A DNA stretch of 64,000 bases from Phyllobacterium chamaecytisi (GTDB taxonomy: Bacteria; Pseudomonadota; Alphaproteobacteria; Rhizobiales; Rhizobiaceae), in the NCBI RefSeq assembly GCF_020164455.1, contig NZ_JAIQWW010000001.1, positions 669,224 to 733,223 on the forward strand, written 5' to 3'. The notes below the pieces were generated by a model. That model had not been told where the DNA came from. It did not search any database and saw only the letters and a program-made list of their open reading frames with translations. The position numbers were made by a program, and so were the translations under genes. Of this stretch, positions 19,589 through 29,564 are shown one piece after another; the first letter of the stretch is position 1, and the number at the start of each line of letters is the position of its first letter.

Positions 19589-19608
19589 GCATCGTCCCCT
19601 TAGGTGAA

Positions 19609-20895
19609 TTAGATCGTGAAGACCGACTTCCCTGCAACAAATGTCTGTACAACCCGGCCTTGAAAACGTGCACCCTCGAAACAAGAGTTCTTGGAACGCG
19701 ACCGTAAATCTTCTTCCTTCACTACCCACGGTTCGTCAAGATCGACTATGGTCATATCCGCCTTCGAACCCGGGCGCAGTGAACCGGCCTCCAGGCCGAA
19801 AATCCTGGCGGGGGCACTGGACATCGCTTCGACGATGCGCAGAAGCGGAACGTCGCCGTTGTGGTACAACCTCAGTGCTGCGCCAAGCAGCGTTTCAAGG
19901 CCGATCGCGCCAGCTGCCGCATCGGCAAATGGCAGTCGCTTGGTATCGACATCCTGAGGATCATGCGCGGAAACAATGATATCGATCGTGCCGTCGCGCA
20001 GGGCTTCCACCATGGCGAGGCGGTCTTCCTCCAGGCGCAACGGCGGCTGCAAGCGGAAGAACGTGCGGAATTCACCGATATCGTTTTCGTTCAGGGAGAG
20101 ATGGTTGATCGATACGGCCGAGGTTACATTCAGGCCATTCTGCTTCGCACGGGAAATCACCTCTGCCGACATGGCAGTCGAAATCTGCGCGGCGTGGTAA
20201 GCGCCCTGCGTCAGCGCCGCCAAGCGCATGTCCCGCTCGAGCGGGATCACTTCGGCTTCGCGTGGCGTGCCGGAAAGCCCTAGCCAGCTCGCATAGAGAC
20301 CTTCATTCATGACGCCGTTGCTACCAAGGTGCGGGTCCTGTGCTTCGTGCGCAAGGACCACACCGAAATCACGGGCATAGGTGAGGGCGCGGCGCATCAG
20401 CTGCGTATTGGCGATTGAATTGCGGCCTTCTGTGATAGCAACTGCGCCAGCTTCGCGCAGCAGGCCGATCTCGGTCATTTCCTCGCCATGCAAGCCCTTG
20501 GTGATTGCGGCTGCCGGATAGACATTGACGACCGCCGTATCGCGCGCCGTTCGCTTTATGAATTCGACCAGCGCGACATTATCGATGACCGGATCGGTAT
20601 CCGGCATCATGATCATCGACGTGACACCGCCCGCTGCCGCGGCATGGCTGGCAGACGCAATGGTTTCACGATGTTCTGCGCCGGGTTCACCAATGAAGAC
20701 GCGCGCATCGACTAAGCCGGGAAGCACCGCCTTGCCCTTGCAGTCAATGATTGTCGCGCCTTCTGGTGCGCCTTGATTGCGGGCATTGGCGCCGCTGGCG
20801 ACGATCCTGTCATTCTCGATGATAATCGTGCCGGCTTCGTCGAGCCTGCGCGAGGGATCGATGATGCGGGCATTTTGCAGAACGGTGGCGCTCAT
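19609..20895 (-). CDS. pyrC: Dihydroorotase-like protein lacking metal ligands (PyrC'/PyrX type)
   Basis: A 428-aa amidohydrolase-fold protein, the pyrimidine gene partner of pyrB (4-bp overlap). Active type I dihydroorotases have GxxDxHxH; here the motif reads [13 protein letters not shown], so both zinc-binding His residues are missing, and the usual DHAPH motif reads SAHDPQDVD. The rest of the fold, including [11 protein letters not shown] and the C-terminal [11 protein letters not shown], is preserved. In Pseudomonas such inactive homologues (PyrC'/PyrX) are structural partners that keep aspartate transcarbamylase active. I infer that role here; a second, active dihydroorotase would be expected elsewhere in the genome. 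Confidence 0.88.
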   Translation of the reverse strand: MSATVLQNARIIDPSRRLDEAGTIIIENDRIVASGANARNQGAPEGATIIDCKGKAVLPGLVDARVFIGEPGAEHRETIASASHAAAAGGVTSMIMMPDTDPVIDNVALVEFIKRTARDTAVVNVYPAAAITKGLHGEEMTEIGLLREAGAVAITEGRNSIANTQLMRRALTYARDFGVVLAHEAQDPHLGSNGVMNEGLYASWLGLSGTPREAEVIPLERDMRLAALTQGAYHAAQISTAMSAEVISRAKQNGLNVTSAVSINHLSLNENDIGEFRTFFRLQPPLRLEEDRLAMVEALRDGTIDIIVSAHDPQDVDTKRLPFADAAAGAIGLETLLGAALRLYHNGDVPLLRIVEAMSSAPARIFGLEAGSLRPGSKADMTIVDLDEPWVVKEEDLRSRSKNSCFEGARFQGRVVQTFVAGKSVFTI

Positions 20896-21857
20896 CCGGC
20901 CACTCCTTCAGCATTCCGGCGCGGATCGAGCAGTGCTTCCATCACCGCCATGCGCACAGCAACACCCATCTCGACCTGTTCCTGAATGACGCTCTGCGAG
21001 CCATCGGCTACATCCGACGCGATTTCGACGCCGCGGTTCATCGGACCGGGGTGCATGACCAGCGCATCGGGCTTGGCGTATTTGAGTTTTTCGCGGTCGA
21101 GGCCGTGATAGCGGAAGTACTCGCGCACCGATGGTACGAATGAGCCTGTCATGCGCTCGCGCTGTAGGCGCAACATCATCACCACGTCGGCGTCTTTCAG
21201 GCCTTCTTCCATGGTGTGGAAGACTTCGGCGCCCATATGCGCAATGCCCGAAGGGAGCAGCGTTGAGGGAGCGACCACACGAACGCGCGCGCCGAGAGCA
21301 TTGAGAAGGATCATGTTCGACCGCGCCACACGCGAGTGCAAAACGTCGCCGCAAATGGCAACGGTCAGCCGGGCGATCTTGCCCCTGGCGCGGCGGATCG
21401 TCAGCGCATCGAGCAGCGCCTGCGTCGGATGTTCATGCGCGCCGTCGCCAGCATTGACCACCGAACAGCCGACCTTTTGTGCGAGAAGCGCCGCAGCTCC
21501 GGCCGACCCATGGCGGATGATCAGGATATCGGGGCGCATGGCATTGAGCGTCATCGCCGTGTCGATCAGCGTTTCACCCTTCTTGACCGAGGAATTTCCG
21601 ACCGCCATGTTCATGACGTCCGCGCCCAGCCGCTTTCCGGCAAGTTCGAACGATGACTGCGTGCGGGTCGACGCCTCGAAGAACAGATTGATCTGGGTGC
21701 GCCCGCGCAAGGTCGCCTTTTTTTTCTCGGACTGCCGTGAAACCGCGATCTCGCTCTCGGCAAGATCAAGCAGCTGGACGATGTCTTGAGGCGAAAGGCC
21801 CTTGATGCCAAGCAAGTGGCGGTGGGGAAACAGGAGAGGGGGCTCTTTTGATGTCAT
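20892..21857 (-). CDS. pyrB: Aspartate carbamoyltransferase catalytic chain
   Basis: Second step of pyrimidine synthesis: carbamoyl phosphate plus aspartate to carbamoyl-aspartate. It is 321 aa with the carbamoyl-phosphate loop [15 protein letters not shown], the H-H-P-T-Q region ([10 protein letters not shown]) and the aspartate-binding [11 protein letters not shown]. No regulatory chain gene (pyrI) is adjacent; the overlapping pyrC-like gene replaces it, as in non-enteric bacteria with a dodecameric enzyme. Confidence 0.96.
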   Translation of the reverse strand: MTSKEPPLLFPHRHLLGIKGLSPQDIVQLLDLAESEIAVSRQSEKKKATLRGRTQINLFFEASTRTQSSFELAGKRLGADVMNMAVGNSSVKKGETLIDTAMTLNAMRPDILIIRHGSAGAAALLAQKVGCSVVNAGDGAHEHPTQALLDALTIRRARGKIARLTVAICGDVLHSRVARSNMILLNALGARVRVVAPSTLLPSGIAHMGAEVFHTMEEGLKDADVVMMLRLQRERMTGSFVPSVREYFRYHGLDREKLKYAKPDALVMHPGPMNRGVEIASDVADGSQSVIQEQVEMGVAVRMAVMEALLDPRRNAEGVAG

Positions 21858-22101
21858 ATCAAGTCCCCCCTATAGGCTCGATGCCCTGTTGTCGCAAGCG
21901 GTCTGGGCGCTAACATGCTTCGTTCCCCAATAATTTGATCGGAAAAGCTGAAAGTGCGAAAAGGTTTATGGCGATGAATATCGACTAAAGGCCGAGAGTC
22001 CATATATTGAGTGAGTTAACCGCTTGTCAGAGTCTTCATCCCATAAAGAGTTCGACGCGCAATCAAACGCATAGACAGAAACTTTGCGTGAACATTGAAA
22101 T

Positions 22102-23751
22102 TTGAATCAGGACAGTTTCTTGAAAACCCACGACGTTCTCAACCAGACGCCACCGATGACCGGCCTCAACGCCTATCTCGGCGATCCACTGATGATGCAG
22201 ATCACCAAGCGATTGCCGCAATCCGTGCGCACGGAGCTGGAACAGAACGGCAAATTCGTGCTCTCCGGCGACGCACAAGATCTGGCGAGGCTCGCCAATA
22301 TCGAGGTGCCGAAGCTCAGGACGCATGACCGTCAGGGGCATCGAATCGATGTTGTCGACTATCATCCGGCATACCATGCGTTGATGCGCCGGTCGGTGAG
22401 CCAAGGGCTGCACTCATCCATATGGGAGGACGGCAAGCCGGAAGCCGGATCGCGACATCAGTCGCGCGCGGCGCGTTTTTACCTGACATCGCAGCTGGAA
22501 TGCGGGCATCTGTGCCCCCTGACCATGACGAGTGCCTCGCTGGCGGCATTGATGGCGGCCCCGAATCTCTATCGCGAATGGTCGCCGCTGATCCTGCCGC
22601 GCAAATATGATTCCAGTAATAAATCGCCAGCAAAAAAGACGGGTCTCACCCTTGGCATGGGGATGACCGAGAAGCAGGGCGGCACCGACGTTCATACCAA
22701 CACGACAAAGGCGGAACCGGCCGGAAGCGGGTTCTATCGCATCACCGGCCACAAATGGTTCATGTCGGCGCCGATGTCGGATGCGTTTCTGGTGCTGGCG
22801 CAGGCGCGTGAGGGGTTATCCTGCTTTCTCGTGCCACGTATTCTCCCGGACGGCTCTTCGAACGGCTTTCGTTTTCAACGTTTGAAGGACAAACTGGGCA
22901 ATCGCTCCAATGCTTCTTCGGAAGTCGAATTCGACAACGCGCTTGGCCAGATGGTCGGGAACCCCGGCGACGGCGTCAAGACGATCATCGATATGGTAAC
23001 GCTGACCCGGCTCGACTGCGCGATTGCTTCGGCCGGGCTGATGCGGGCGGGCTTGGCAGAGGCCGTACACCATGCGCGGCATCGCATCGTCTTCGAAGGG
23101 CCACTGATCGACAAGCCGCTAATGCTGCGGGTTCTGGCCGACATGGCACTCGACGTGGCTGGCGCGACTGCGCTTTCGCTGCGGCTGGCGCGGGCGTTCG
23201 ACAATGCCGCAAAAGACCGCGGCGAAGCTGCATTTGCGCGCGTGATGACTCCGGTCGTCAAATACTGGGTGGCGAAGATCGCGCCTGCGATGCTCTACGA
23301 GGCGATGGAGTGTCTCGGCGGCAATGGCTATATCGAGGAAGGCAATCTTGCGCGCTATTACCGCGAGGCTCCGGTCAACGCGATCTGGGAAGGGTCCGGT
23401 AACGTCATGGCACTCGATGTGCTGCGTGTGCTGAAACGCGGTCCGCAGCTTTTCGACGAAGTGCTCAACTGGATCGGCGCACAACTCGGGCGTGGCGGGC
23501 AGGGGACGGTTGAAGTCCTGCGCGCAGCAATGCGCGTTGCCGAGAACGATGAAGGTGCAGCGCGCATATTGACCGAGCAACTGGCGCTCGCGGCCGCTGG
23601 TGCGGAGCTGCGGCATCTGCAGTCCGAAGATATCGCCGACGCCTTCATCGAAACCCGTCTGGGTGGACAGTGGCGCACGACCTACGGCATGCTCGATGCG
23701 CGGCACAACGCCAAGGATATTATCAGCTCGCTTTATCCGGCGGCGGGCTGA
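22102..23751 (+). CDS. aidB: Acyl-CoA dehydrogenase-like flavoprotein AidB
   Basis: A 549-aa member of the acyl-CoA dehydrogenase family resembling E. coli AidB, which protects DNA from alkylation. The FAD-binding part shows GMGMTEKQGGTDVHTNTT and ITGHKWFMSAPMSDAFLV; the C-terminal region contains MECLGGNGYIEEG and AIWEGSGNVMALDVLR. The N-terminus (THDVLNQTPPM) aligns with E. coli AidB only if the TTG at 22102 or the TTG at 22120 is used; an in-frame stop lies just upstream of 22102. Brucella AidB is reported to localise to the growing pole. The stop is 1 bp from the converging NmrA-like gene. Confidence 0.85.
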   Translation: MNQDSFLKTHDVLNQTPPMTGLNAYLGDPLMMQITKRLPQSVRTELEQNGKFVLSGDAQDLARLANIEVPKLRTHDRQGHRIDVVDYHPAYHALMRRSVSQGLHSSIWEDGKPEAGSRHQSRAARFYLTSQLECGHLCPLTMTSASLAALMAAPNLYREWSPLILPRKYDSSNKSPAKKTGLTLGMGMTEKQGGTDVHTNTTKAEPAGSGFYRITGHKWFMSAPMSDAFLVLAQAREGLSCFLVPRILPDGSSNGFRFQRLKDKLGNRSNASSEVEFDNALGQMVGNPGDGVKTIIDMVTLTRLDCAIASAGLMRAGLAEAVHHARHRIVFEGPLIDKPLMLRVLADMALDVAGATALSLRLARAFDNAAKDRGEAAFARVMTPVVKYWVAKIAPAMLYEAMECLGGNGYIEEGNLARYYREAPVNAIWEGSGNVMALDVLRVLKRGPQLFDEVLNWIGAQLGRGGQGTVEVLRAAMRVAENDEGAARILTEQLALAAAGAELRHLQSEDIADAFIETRLGGQWRTTYGMLDARHNAKDIISSLYPAAG

Positions 23752-23752
23752 A

Positions 23753-24616
23753 TTATGCGGCTTCGATCAACCCCTTGAGTACGGTTTCCAGGGTAACCTT
23801 GCCTTTCAGCGAGTTTTGCTCGCCGCCTTCGAAGTCGATCCAGCTTTCGTTGAAGCCGTCGAGCATTTGAATACGTGGCATAGGGTCCTTCATTCCCTGT
23901 GATTTGAACAGACTGGCCCATGCCTCGCGTGGGACAGCTTCGACCCGAACCGGCCGGTCAAAAATCTTGGAGAATGTGGCCGCGGCTTCGCCTGGGCTGA
24001 TACGATGGTCAGCTTCGAGTTCGACAACCCGCCGTCCCTGCCATTCCTGCTGCAAAAGTTCAGCTGCCACGCGACCGACATCCGCCGTAGCGATCATTGG
24101 AAATGTTTTGTCTATTGGCTGCAGAAATGTCGAAATAACGCCGTTGTCGCGCGCAGACGGGATGTCCCAAGCGAAGTTTTCCATAAACCATCCCGGACGA
24201 AGGAAAGTCACGGGAATTTCCAGTGTACTAAGCTTTTGCTCCATCAGCGTTCTTTGTGTCAGCAGGTTCGGTTGCGTTGCCTGTGCTCCCACGGTCGAAA
24301 GAACGACTACCTTTCCCGGACGAGCTGCCTTGATCGCTGTGTAAACCGCATCGATGACAGCACGTGCTTCGGGAAAGCCGGGTGCCGGATCGAATTCCGA
24401 AGGTGGCAAGACGAATACGCCGCGAGCGTCCTTGAAGGCAGCGGTGAGGGCGGACGGATCTTCCATTTCCGCGACGGCAACTTCGCAGCCCTTCTGTGCC
24501 CACGACCGACCTTTCTCAGAATTCCGCACAACGGCCCGGACCAATCGGCCTGCGTCCAAGAGTGTCTGTGCCAGCGCTCCGCCGACCTGGCCGGTTATTC
24601 CTGTAATGGCGTACAT
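23753..24616 (-). CDS. NmrA-like NAD(P)-binding oxidoreductase (atypical SDR)
   Basis: A 287-aa Rossmann protein opening with MYAITGITGQVGGALAQTLL, the glycine-rich dinucleotide motif of NmrA/SDR-a type proteins. The Tyr-x-x-x-Lys catalytic pair of classical SDRs is not evident, so it may be a redox sensor or a quinone reductase-like enzyme. The start at 24616 has AGGAGATCTCG upstream; an upstream ATG at 24652 is less likely. Divergent from a LysR regulator with an operator-like palindrome between, suggesting LysR controls it. Confidence 0.82.
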   Translation of the reverse strand: MYAITGITGQVGGALAQTLLDAGRLVRAVVRNSEKGRSWAQKGCEVAVAEMEDPSALTAAFKDARGVFVLPPSEFDPAPGFPEARAVIDAVYTAIKAARPGKVVVLSTVGAQATQPNLLTQRTLMEQKLSTLEIPVTFLRPGWFMENFAWDIPSARDNGVISTFLQPIDKTFPMIATADVGRVAAELLQQEWQGRRVVELEADHRISPGEAAATFSKIFDRPVRVEAVPREAWASLFKSQGMKDPMPRIQMLDGFNESWIDFEGGEQNSLKGKVTLETVLKGLIEAA

Positions 24617-24737
24617 CGAGATCTCCTGACATTGCTCAGCTTCCAGATACATCGAGACAAACGTTGCCTCATGAATATCTGCTACCAGATTTATAAGGGC
24701 TCTATCATTATTGCCGGAAGTGCGATTATGTCATATC

Positions 24738-24760
24738 ATTCATGATGTTGGATCATGAAT
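24738..24760. promoter_or_regulatory. Palindromic operator between the NmrA-like gene and lysR
   Basis: Perfect 9-bp arms ATTCATGAT and ATCATGAAT around a 5-bp spacer, 17 bp before the LysR start. The T-N11-A type symmetry is typical of LysR sites. A further ATGAAT half-site lies near 24672. Confidence 0.55.
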
Positions 24761-24777
24761 AGAGGACAGGCAGTGAG

Positions 24778-25686
24778 ATGGCTTTCGACGGACGCTTGGT
24801 GGCCAATGTTGGTGTGTTGGCGGCAATCGTTGAAGCTGGCAGCTTTGCCCGCGCAGCTGATGCGCTGGGGTTGTCTCCGTCGGGCGTGAGCAGGGCCGTC
24901 ACGCGGCTTGAACGGAGCGTTGGCGTCCGGTTACTCGATAGGACGACGCGATCCGTCACGCTGACCGACGAGGGACGGCGGCTCTATAGCGAGATTGGCC
25001 CTCTTCTGTCGGGCATTGAGGACGCCTTCACCCATACCGCGGGGTCTTCGGCTGTCGTGCGGGGCCGCCTGCGAGTCAACGTGGATGCGTTCTTTTCAAG
25101 GATGATGCTGGCTTCCCATATCGGGCGCTTTCTCGATCGCTATCCGGAAATTTCGTTGGAACTGATCACCCGAGAACAGCTAGGTGATCTAGTCGGTGAA
25201 GGCTTCGATATAGCGGTGCGCTTTGGCCAGCCGCCTGCATCCTCTCTCATCGTCCGCAAGCTGCTGGAAACGCGCACGATCACCGTGGCTTCGCCAGCAT
25301 ATCTGGCAAAATTCGGACGACCGATTCATCCGCTGGAACTCGCAAGTCATGAATGCATCCAAGTCCGCGATTCTCTGACCGGCGAAGCGCTCGGGGATTG
25401 GGACTACCGGCGAGCAGGAAAAATTGTGTCTGTCAAAACGGCGGGCCGATTGGTGGTCACCGAATTTGGAACAATGTTGGGTGCCTGCCTCGGCGGCGTC
25501 GGCATTGCTCGCGTCAAGTCGACAGGTGTTGAGGGTTTGCTCGACGAGGGAGTTCTTATCGAACTCTTTCCTGATTGGCAGGGCGAAACGTTTCCTCTGC
25601 ACGCTTTATATCCCTCGCGTCATCTGCCGGCGGCGAAGGTTCGCGCATTTATCGACTTCGTCGCCGAGACAATCGCAACGAACTAA
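24778..25686 (+). CDS. LysR-family transcriptional regulator
   Basis: A 302-aa regulator: N-terminal winged helix-turn-helix (VEAGSFARAADALGLSPSGVSRAVTRLE, residues about 17-44, quoted in parts as SFARAADALG and SGVSRAV), then a periplasmic-binding-protein-like effector domain. The effector domain has the RFGQPPASSLIVRKL stretch of the CrgA/DsdC-like branch. It is divergent from the NmrA-like oxidoreductase, and the palindrome at 24738-24760 is the likely operator. The inducer is unknown. Confidence 0.9.
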   Translation: MAFDGRLVANVGVLAAIVEAGSFARAADALGLSPSGVSRAVTRLERSVGVRLLDRTTRSVTLTDEGRRLYSEIGPLLSGIEDAFTHTAGSSAVVRGRLRVNVDAFFSRMMLASHIGRFLDRYPEISLELITREQLGDLVGEGFDIAVRFGQPPASSLIVRKLLETRTITVASPAYLAKFGRPIHPLELASHECIQVRDSLTGEALGDWDYRRAGKIVSVKTAGRLVVTEFGTMLGACLGGVGIARVKSTGVEGLLDEGVLIELFPDWQGETFPLHALYPSRHLPAAKVRAFIDFVAETIATN

Positions 25687-25935
25687 GTGCACGCGCTGCG
25701 TGTGCTGCCTCGTATTGTCAAAAAATCTGATGACTTACCAAAAAAATCGCATCGGCGGCGCACAAGGGGGCTCGCTAATGCCTTCAATTTGAATTAAATT
25801 TTTATAAATTAACCTTAACAAAAGGTTTACGTTGCGGTGTGTTTCTTAAACGATATCACTACAACCTGAAAATGCACTGCAAAAACGCAGGGTTAAGACA
25901 AAATGATTAGACCAGCCCACTCGAGGAGAAACTGA

Positions 25936-26271
25936 ATGCGCAGCTTCCTGATTTTTTGGGCTGGGCCTCTGGGCTTCCTGTGGGGTTGGTATTTTCTCTC
26001 GCTCTATGACCTCAGCATGGGCATGTTTTTCTTCAGCCGCGAGATGCACGATCAGGTTTTCACAATTTACGGAAATATCCTGGGAATCCCGCCGGAAACG
26101 ATTCCACCACTGGTTGCACGCGCCTGCATCGTTGATACCGGCCTCGTTCTGTGTCTGATAGCGTTCCGCCGCCGTCGTCAGATCATTGCCTGGGTGCAGG
26201 CCTGGCGTGCTGCACGTGCAGCAACCGCAGCAACCTATGTCGAGGAATTGCCATCCACGTCGGCTTCCTGA
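25936..26271 (+). CDS. Small inner-membrane protein (probably DUF6105)
   Basis: A 111-aa protein with a hydrophobic N-terminus ([20 protein letters not shown]) and a second membrane segment ([15 protein letters not shown]) followed by a basic RRRR stretch, then a cytoplasmic Ala-rich tail. I believe this corresponds to DUF6105 but am not certain. An AGGAGAAAC site precedes the ATG. The last 37 bp overlap the 3' end of ruvX on the opposite strand. Function unknown. Confidence 0.75.
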   Translation: MRSFLIFWAGPLGFLWGWYFLSLYDLSMGMFFFSREMHDQVFTIYGNILGIPPETIPPLVARACIVDTGLVLCLIAFRRRRQIIAWVQAWRAARAATAATYVEELPSTSAS

Positions 26272-26735
26272 CGCAGGGTTTGCAGACGGTCCAACGCGCC
26301 TTGGAGGATGAAGGCTGCTGCCGCTGAATCGATCCGCTCGGCGCGCTTCTGTCTCGATACATCCATTCCGATCAAGGCCCGTTCGGCCGCAACGGTCGAC
26401 AGCCGCTCGTCCCAATAAACAAATGGCAACCCGGTCAGCCTTTCCATATTGCGGACAAAAGCGCGGGTAGCTTGCACCCGGGGACCTTCACTGCCGTCCA
26501 TATTCACCGGCAGTCCAATGACGATTGCGCCGACATTGTCAGCACTCAAAGCCTTCAATAGATACTGTGCGTCGTGGGTGAATTTGCTGCGCCTCAGCAC
26601 GGGACGGGGGTTGGCGAAGGAGAATCCGCGATCGGAAATGGCGATACCGATTGTCTTCGTACCAAGGTCAAGGCCGGCTACAGTCTTGCCATCCGCGACG
26701 TGCTCTTCGAGCTGTTCAATTGTCAGTACCGTCAA
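26235..26735 (-). CDS. ruvX: Putative pre-16S rRNA nuclease / Holliday junction resolvase YqgF
   Basis: RNase H-like nuclease, 166 aa, which in E. coli matures the 16S rRNA 5' end. Motifs are [12 protein letters not shown] with the first catalytic Asp, [27 protein letters not shown] with the second, and [12 protein letters not shown]. The start is uncertain: a TTG at 26735 gives a protein of family length, with GGAA upstream. A longer frame exists but adds non-conserved residues. Divergent from the UPF0173 gene. Confidence 0.9.
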   Translation of the reverse strand: MTVLTIEQLEEHVADGKTVAGLDLGTKTIGIAISDRGFSFANPRPVLRRSKFTHDAQYLLKALSADNVGAIVIGLPVNMDGSEGPRVQATRAFVRNMERLTGLPFVYWDERLSTVAAERALIGMDVSRQKRAERIDSAAAAFILQGALDRLQTLRQEADVDGNSST

Positions 26736-26832
26736 TTTGATAGGTTCCGCACTTTCATGGATCGCTTTATTGTCACATACCGGCAATAGAAGCCTATGGC
26801 GAGGGTTCACTTGCAGTTGAAGGAATATGGAT

Positions 26833-27537
26833 ATGAAGATTACCTGGCTTGGCCATTCGGCCTTTCGGATTGAAACAGCAAAAAATACCATTCTTATCGA
26901 CCCGTTCCTGACCGGGAACCCGAGCGCCAAGGGCGTGGACGTGAAAGAGGCTGCGAAGGGCGTCAAACACATCATCCTGACCCACGGCCACGGCGATCAT
27001 GTGGGCGATACGATTGATCTGTCGAAGGAGACAGGCGCGCTGGTGACCGGCAATGCCGATCTGGTAACGTGGCTCGGCTCGCGCGGTGTCAATCGCGTTG
27101 ATCCGACCAATACAGGCGGCACGGTGTCCTATGACGGTTTCACCGTAACCTATGTCAATGCGTTGCATTCTTCCGCGCAAATGACCGAGGACGGCGTTTC
27201 CCATTCGTTGGGTTCAGCCAACGGCGTTGTGCTGCATTTCGACGATGAACCGACACTTTATCACATGGGCGATACGGACATCTTCTCCGATATGGCGCTG
27301 ATCAATGAATTGCATCAGCCGGAAATCGGTATTGTTCCAATCGGTGACCGCTTCACCATGGGCGGTGCAGTTGCTGCGCTCGCGAGCAGGCGCTATTTCA
27401 AATTCAGCAAAGTCATACCTTGCCATTACGGGTCGTTTCCGATCATCGATCAGACGGCTGATAAGTTCGTCGCCGGTATGGAAGGCGGTACGAGCGAAGT
27501 TATCGTTGCCAGTGCGAATGCGCTTTTTACGGTTTGA
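26833..27537 (+). CDS. UPF0173 metallo-beta-lactamase fold hydrolase
   Basis: A 234-aa cytoplasmic metal-dependent hydrolase. The metal motif is [11 protein letters not shown] (HxHxDH) near residue 50, with further ligands in LYHMGDTD and PCHYGSFPI. This is the UPF0173/YtkL pattern; the substrate is unknown. ATG 26833 is preferred over 26827 because AAGGA is then nine bases upstream and the conserved MKITWLGHS opens the protein. Confidence 0.9.
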   Translation: MKITWLGHSAFRIETAKNTILIDPFLTGNPSAKGVDVKEAAKGVKHIILTHGHGDHVGDTIDLSKETGALVTGNADLVTWLGSRGVNRVDPTNTGGTVSYDGFTVTYVNALHSSAQMTEDGVSHSLGSANGVVLHFDDEPTLYHMGDTDIFSDMALINELHQPEIGIVPIGDRFTMGGAVAALASRRYFKFSKVIPCHYGSFPIIDQTADKFVAGMEGGTSEVIVASANALFTV

Positions 27538-27585
27538 TGCATAGTGCTACAGCACGTTCGTCAATTCACAATCCTTGGAGCGCAA

Positions 27586-29178
27586 GTGCGTAAACTGTTT
27601 CTGATCTCGTGTTTGCTGGTTGCCACGACGCCGGTGCATGCACAGGCTGTCGATGTCTCCGGTGCAAAAGCGCTTACCGAACTTCTGTCCAACTATCTTG
27701 GAAAGAAAGCGATCGAGAAGAATATCGTCTCGGTTGTCCCCGATGGAGACAGTTACCGCATTACCTTCAGCACAGCGAGGTTGATCGAAACACTTCCCAA
27801 GCAGGATTATTTCAAGGGCGATTTTGGTGAATACAGCCTGCTGATAAAGCCAGTTGCCGACGGGTCCTGGAATGTCTCATCGACAGCGATTCCCGGTGGG
27901 TCAGTCGAGGTAACAACCCCGGAGGGGCGAGAGGCGGTTCAGTGGTCCGTTGACAATGCGAATATCAACGGAACGTTCGATCCCAAAATCGGCGCTTTCT
28001 CGAAGGCGTCGTTTTCCTATGGCACCGTGAAAATGAAAACGACAAGCCCTACCCAGGACGTCGAAGCGAGTGTCAATTCGGCCAAAGGTGAAATGCTTGG
28101 CATGGCTGCGCCATCTGGCGGTATTGATTTCAGCAGCAACCATTCTGCGACAAACTTTCTGGAAACTGTGACTGTCAAATCGCCGCCTTCAGGAGATGTC
28201 GCGACTGCCGCGCAGCCGATGAAGATCGTTCTGAGCGGCGGCCAGATCGGCGCCAATGCGGAAGGCAAGGGCCTTCGCAATCTGGAGTTTCTGGAGCTCT
28301 GGAAATTTTTCATCGCGCATGTAGACGAGACAACGCTGAAGGATCAGGAGCAGGCCGATCTGAAGGCAAAGTTCCTCGCCGCTCTGCCATTTTGGGACAA
28401 GCTTTCGGGCGCGTACCAGTTTTCCGATCTCAACGTCGAGACTCCTATTGGACCATTTGCTGCCAAGACCATGTCTCAGCAAATCGACTTCGATGGCATC
28501 AGCAAGAGCGGCGGCTATCACTATGCCCTGCGGACCAACGGTCTCGGATATCCCGCGTTGCCGATACCTGCGTGGAGCGTACCATTTTTGCCGACTGATG
28601 TAGAATTCGCGTTTGGTACGGAAGGTCTTGATCTCGACACGGTTGTCCGGGCAGCAGTCGCCGACATGGATTTGAGCCGTGCAAAGCCGTTTTCCGACGA
28701 GTTTGAAGCAAACACCGCTGCCGCATTCATGGCCAACCCGCCGAAGATGGTCATCAACAGGAGCTTTATCCGAACAACTGATACCGAGCTTTCGGTTGAA
28801 GGCGAGGTCTCGTTCACCGCTCTGAAACCGGAGAGCCACACCACCTGGGAGATGAGCAATTTCGATGCGGTTGTAGCCCGGTTGACCACGGCCTCCGAAC
28901 AGGAGCCCGAAATCAAGAACTACATCGTGTTCGCCAAACTCGCCAAGGACTTCGGCACGCAGCTGCCAAACGGGCACATACAATGGATCGTCGATCAGAA
29001 ATCCGACGGGTCGGTGAGCGTCAACGGGAATCCGGTAAAGGGCCCGGATCCCGTCGTCGATCCGGCAACTGACGACGACACGACGACGATGCCCGACGAC
29101 CCGACGCAGGATGACAATGTGATCGTGCCTGACGACGAGGAGGACAATTCGGATCCTGCCCCGCCAGCCCCGCAATAG
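27586..29178 (+). CDS. DUF2125-like exported protein with acidic C-terminal tail
   Basis: A 530-aa protein with a clear signal peptide (RKLFLISCLLVATTPVHAQA, cleavage after AQA) reaching the periplasm or outer membrane. The body is beta-rich and resembles DUF2125, an AsmA-related long-barrel family in alphaproteobacteria. The last 40 residues are almost only Asp, Glu, Pro and Thr (PATDDDTTTMPDDPTQDDN and on). The GTG start at 27586 has TGGAG five bases upstream. The function is unknown. Confidence 0.8.
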   Translation: MRKLFLISCLLVATTPVHAQAVDVSGAKALTELLSNYLGKKAIEKNIVSVVPDGDSYRITFSTARLIETLPKQDYFKGDFGEYSLLIKPVADGSWNVSSTAIPGGSVEVTTPEGREAVQWSVDNANINGTFDPKIGAFSKASFSYGTVKMKTTSPTQDVEASVNSAKGEMLGMAAPSGGIDFSSNHSATNFLETVTVKSPPSGDVATAAQPMKIVLSGGQIGANAEGKGLRNLEFLELWKFFIAHVDETTLKDQEQADLKAKFLAALPFWDKLSGAYQFSDLNVETPIGPFAAKTMSQQIDFDGISKSGGYHYALRTNGLGYPALPIPAWSVPFLPTDVEFAFGTEGLDLDTVVRAAVADMDLSRAKPFSDEFEANTAAAFMANPPKMVINRSFIRTTDTELSVEGEVSFTALKPESHTTWEMSNFDAVVARLTTASEQEPEIKNYIVFAKLAKDFGTQLPNGHIQWIVDQKSDGSVSVNGNPVKGPDPVVDPATDDDTTTMPDDPTQDDNVIVPDDEEDNSDPAPPAPQ

Positions 29179-29268
29179 CACCATTTTCAAATCGTCTTGT
29201 CCGTTGCGCTCGGCCGCAACGGACACTATAGCTGCGTAATCCAAGATCCGAATTTTCAGGAATCCCGA

Positions 29269-29556
29269 ATGTCTGTCGATATTTCCACCGTCAAACGCGT
29301 TGCGCATCTTGCCCGTATTGCCGTGAGCGAAGACGATGCGGCCCGTATGACAGGGCAGCTGAACACTATTCTAGGCTTTGTCGAACAGTTGAACGAAGTG
29401 AATGTTGATGGTGTCGAGCCGATGACATCCGTCACGCCCATGGCGATGAAGAAGCGCGCGGACGTTGTCGACGATGGCGAAAAGGCAGCTGATATTGTCG
29501 CCAACGCACCGATCCATGAAGAGAATTTCTTCGTTGTGCCGAAAGTGGTGGAGTAA
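29269..29556 (+). CDS. gatC: Asp/Glu-tRNA amidotransferase subunit C
   Basis: A 95-aa subunit that helps assemble the GatCAB complex, which makes Gln-tRNA and Asn-tRNA by amidation of mischarged tRNA. The sequence reads [18 protein letters not shown] and [14 protein letters not shown], as in other GatC proteins. The start ATG 29269 has AGGAAT upstream. gatA follows 507 bp later with a GNAT gene between. Confidence 0.93.
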   Translation: MSVDISTVKRVAHLARIAVSEDDAARMTGQLNTILGFVEQLNEVNVDGVEPMTSVTPMAMKKRADVVDDGEKAADIVANAPIHEENFFVVPKVVE

Positions 29557-29564
29557 GCGAAGCG

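Noticed and set aside
28189..29307. Open frame of 372 codons antisense to the DUF2125-like gene
   Set aside because: No recognisable domain or ribosome-binding site, and composition is antisense-like.
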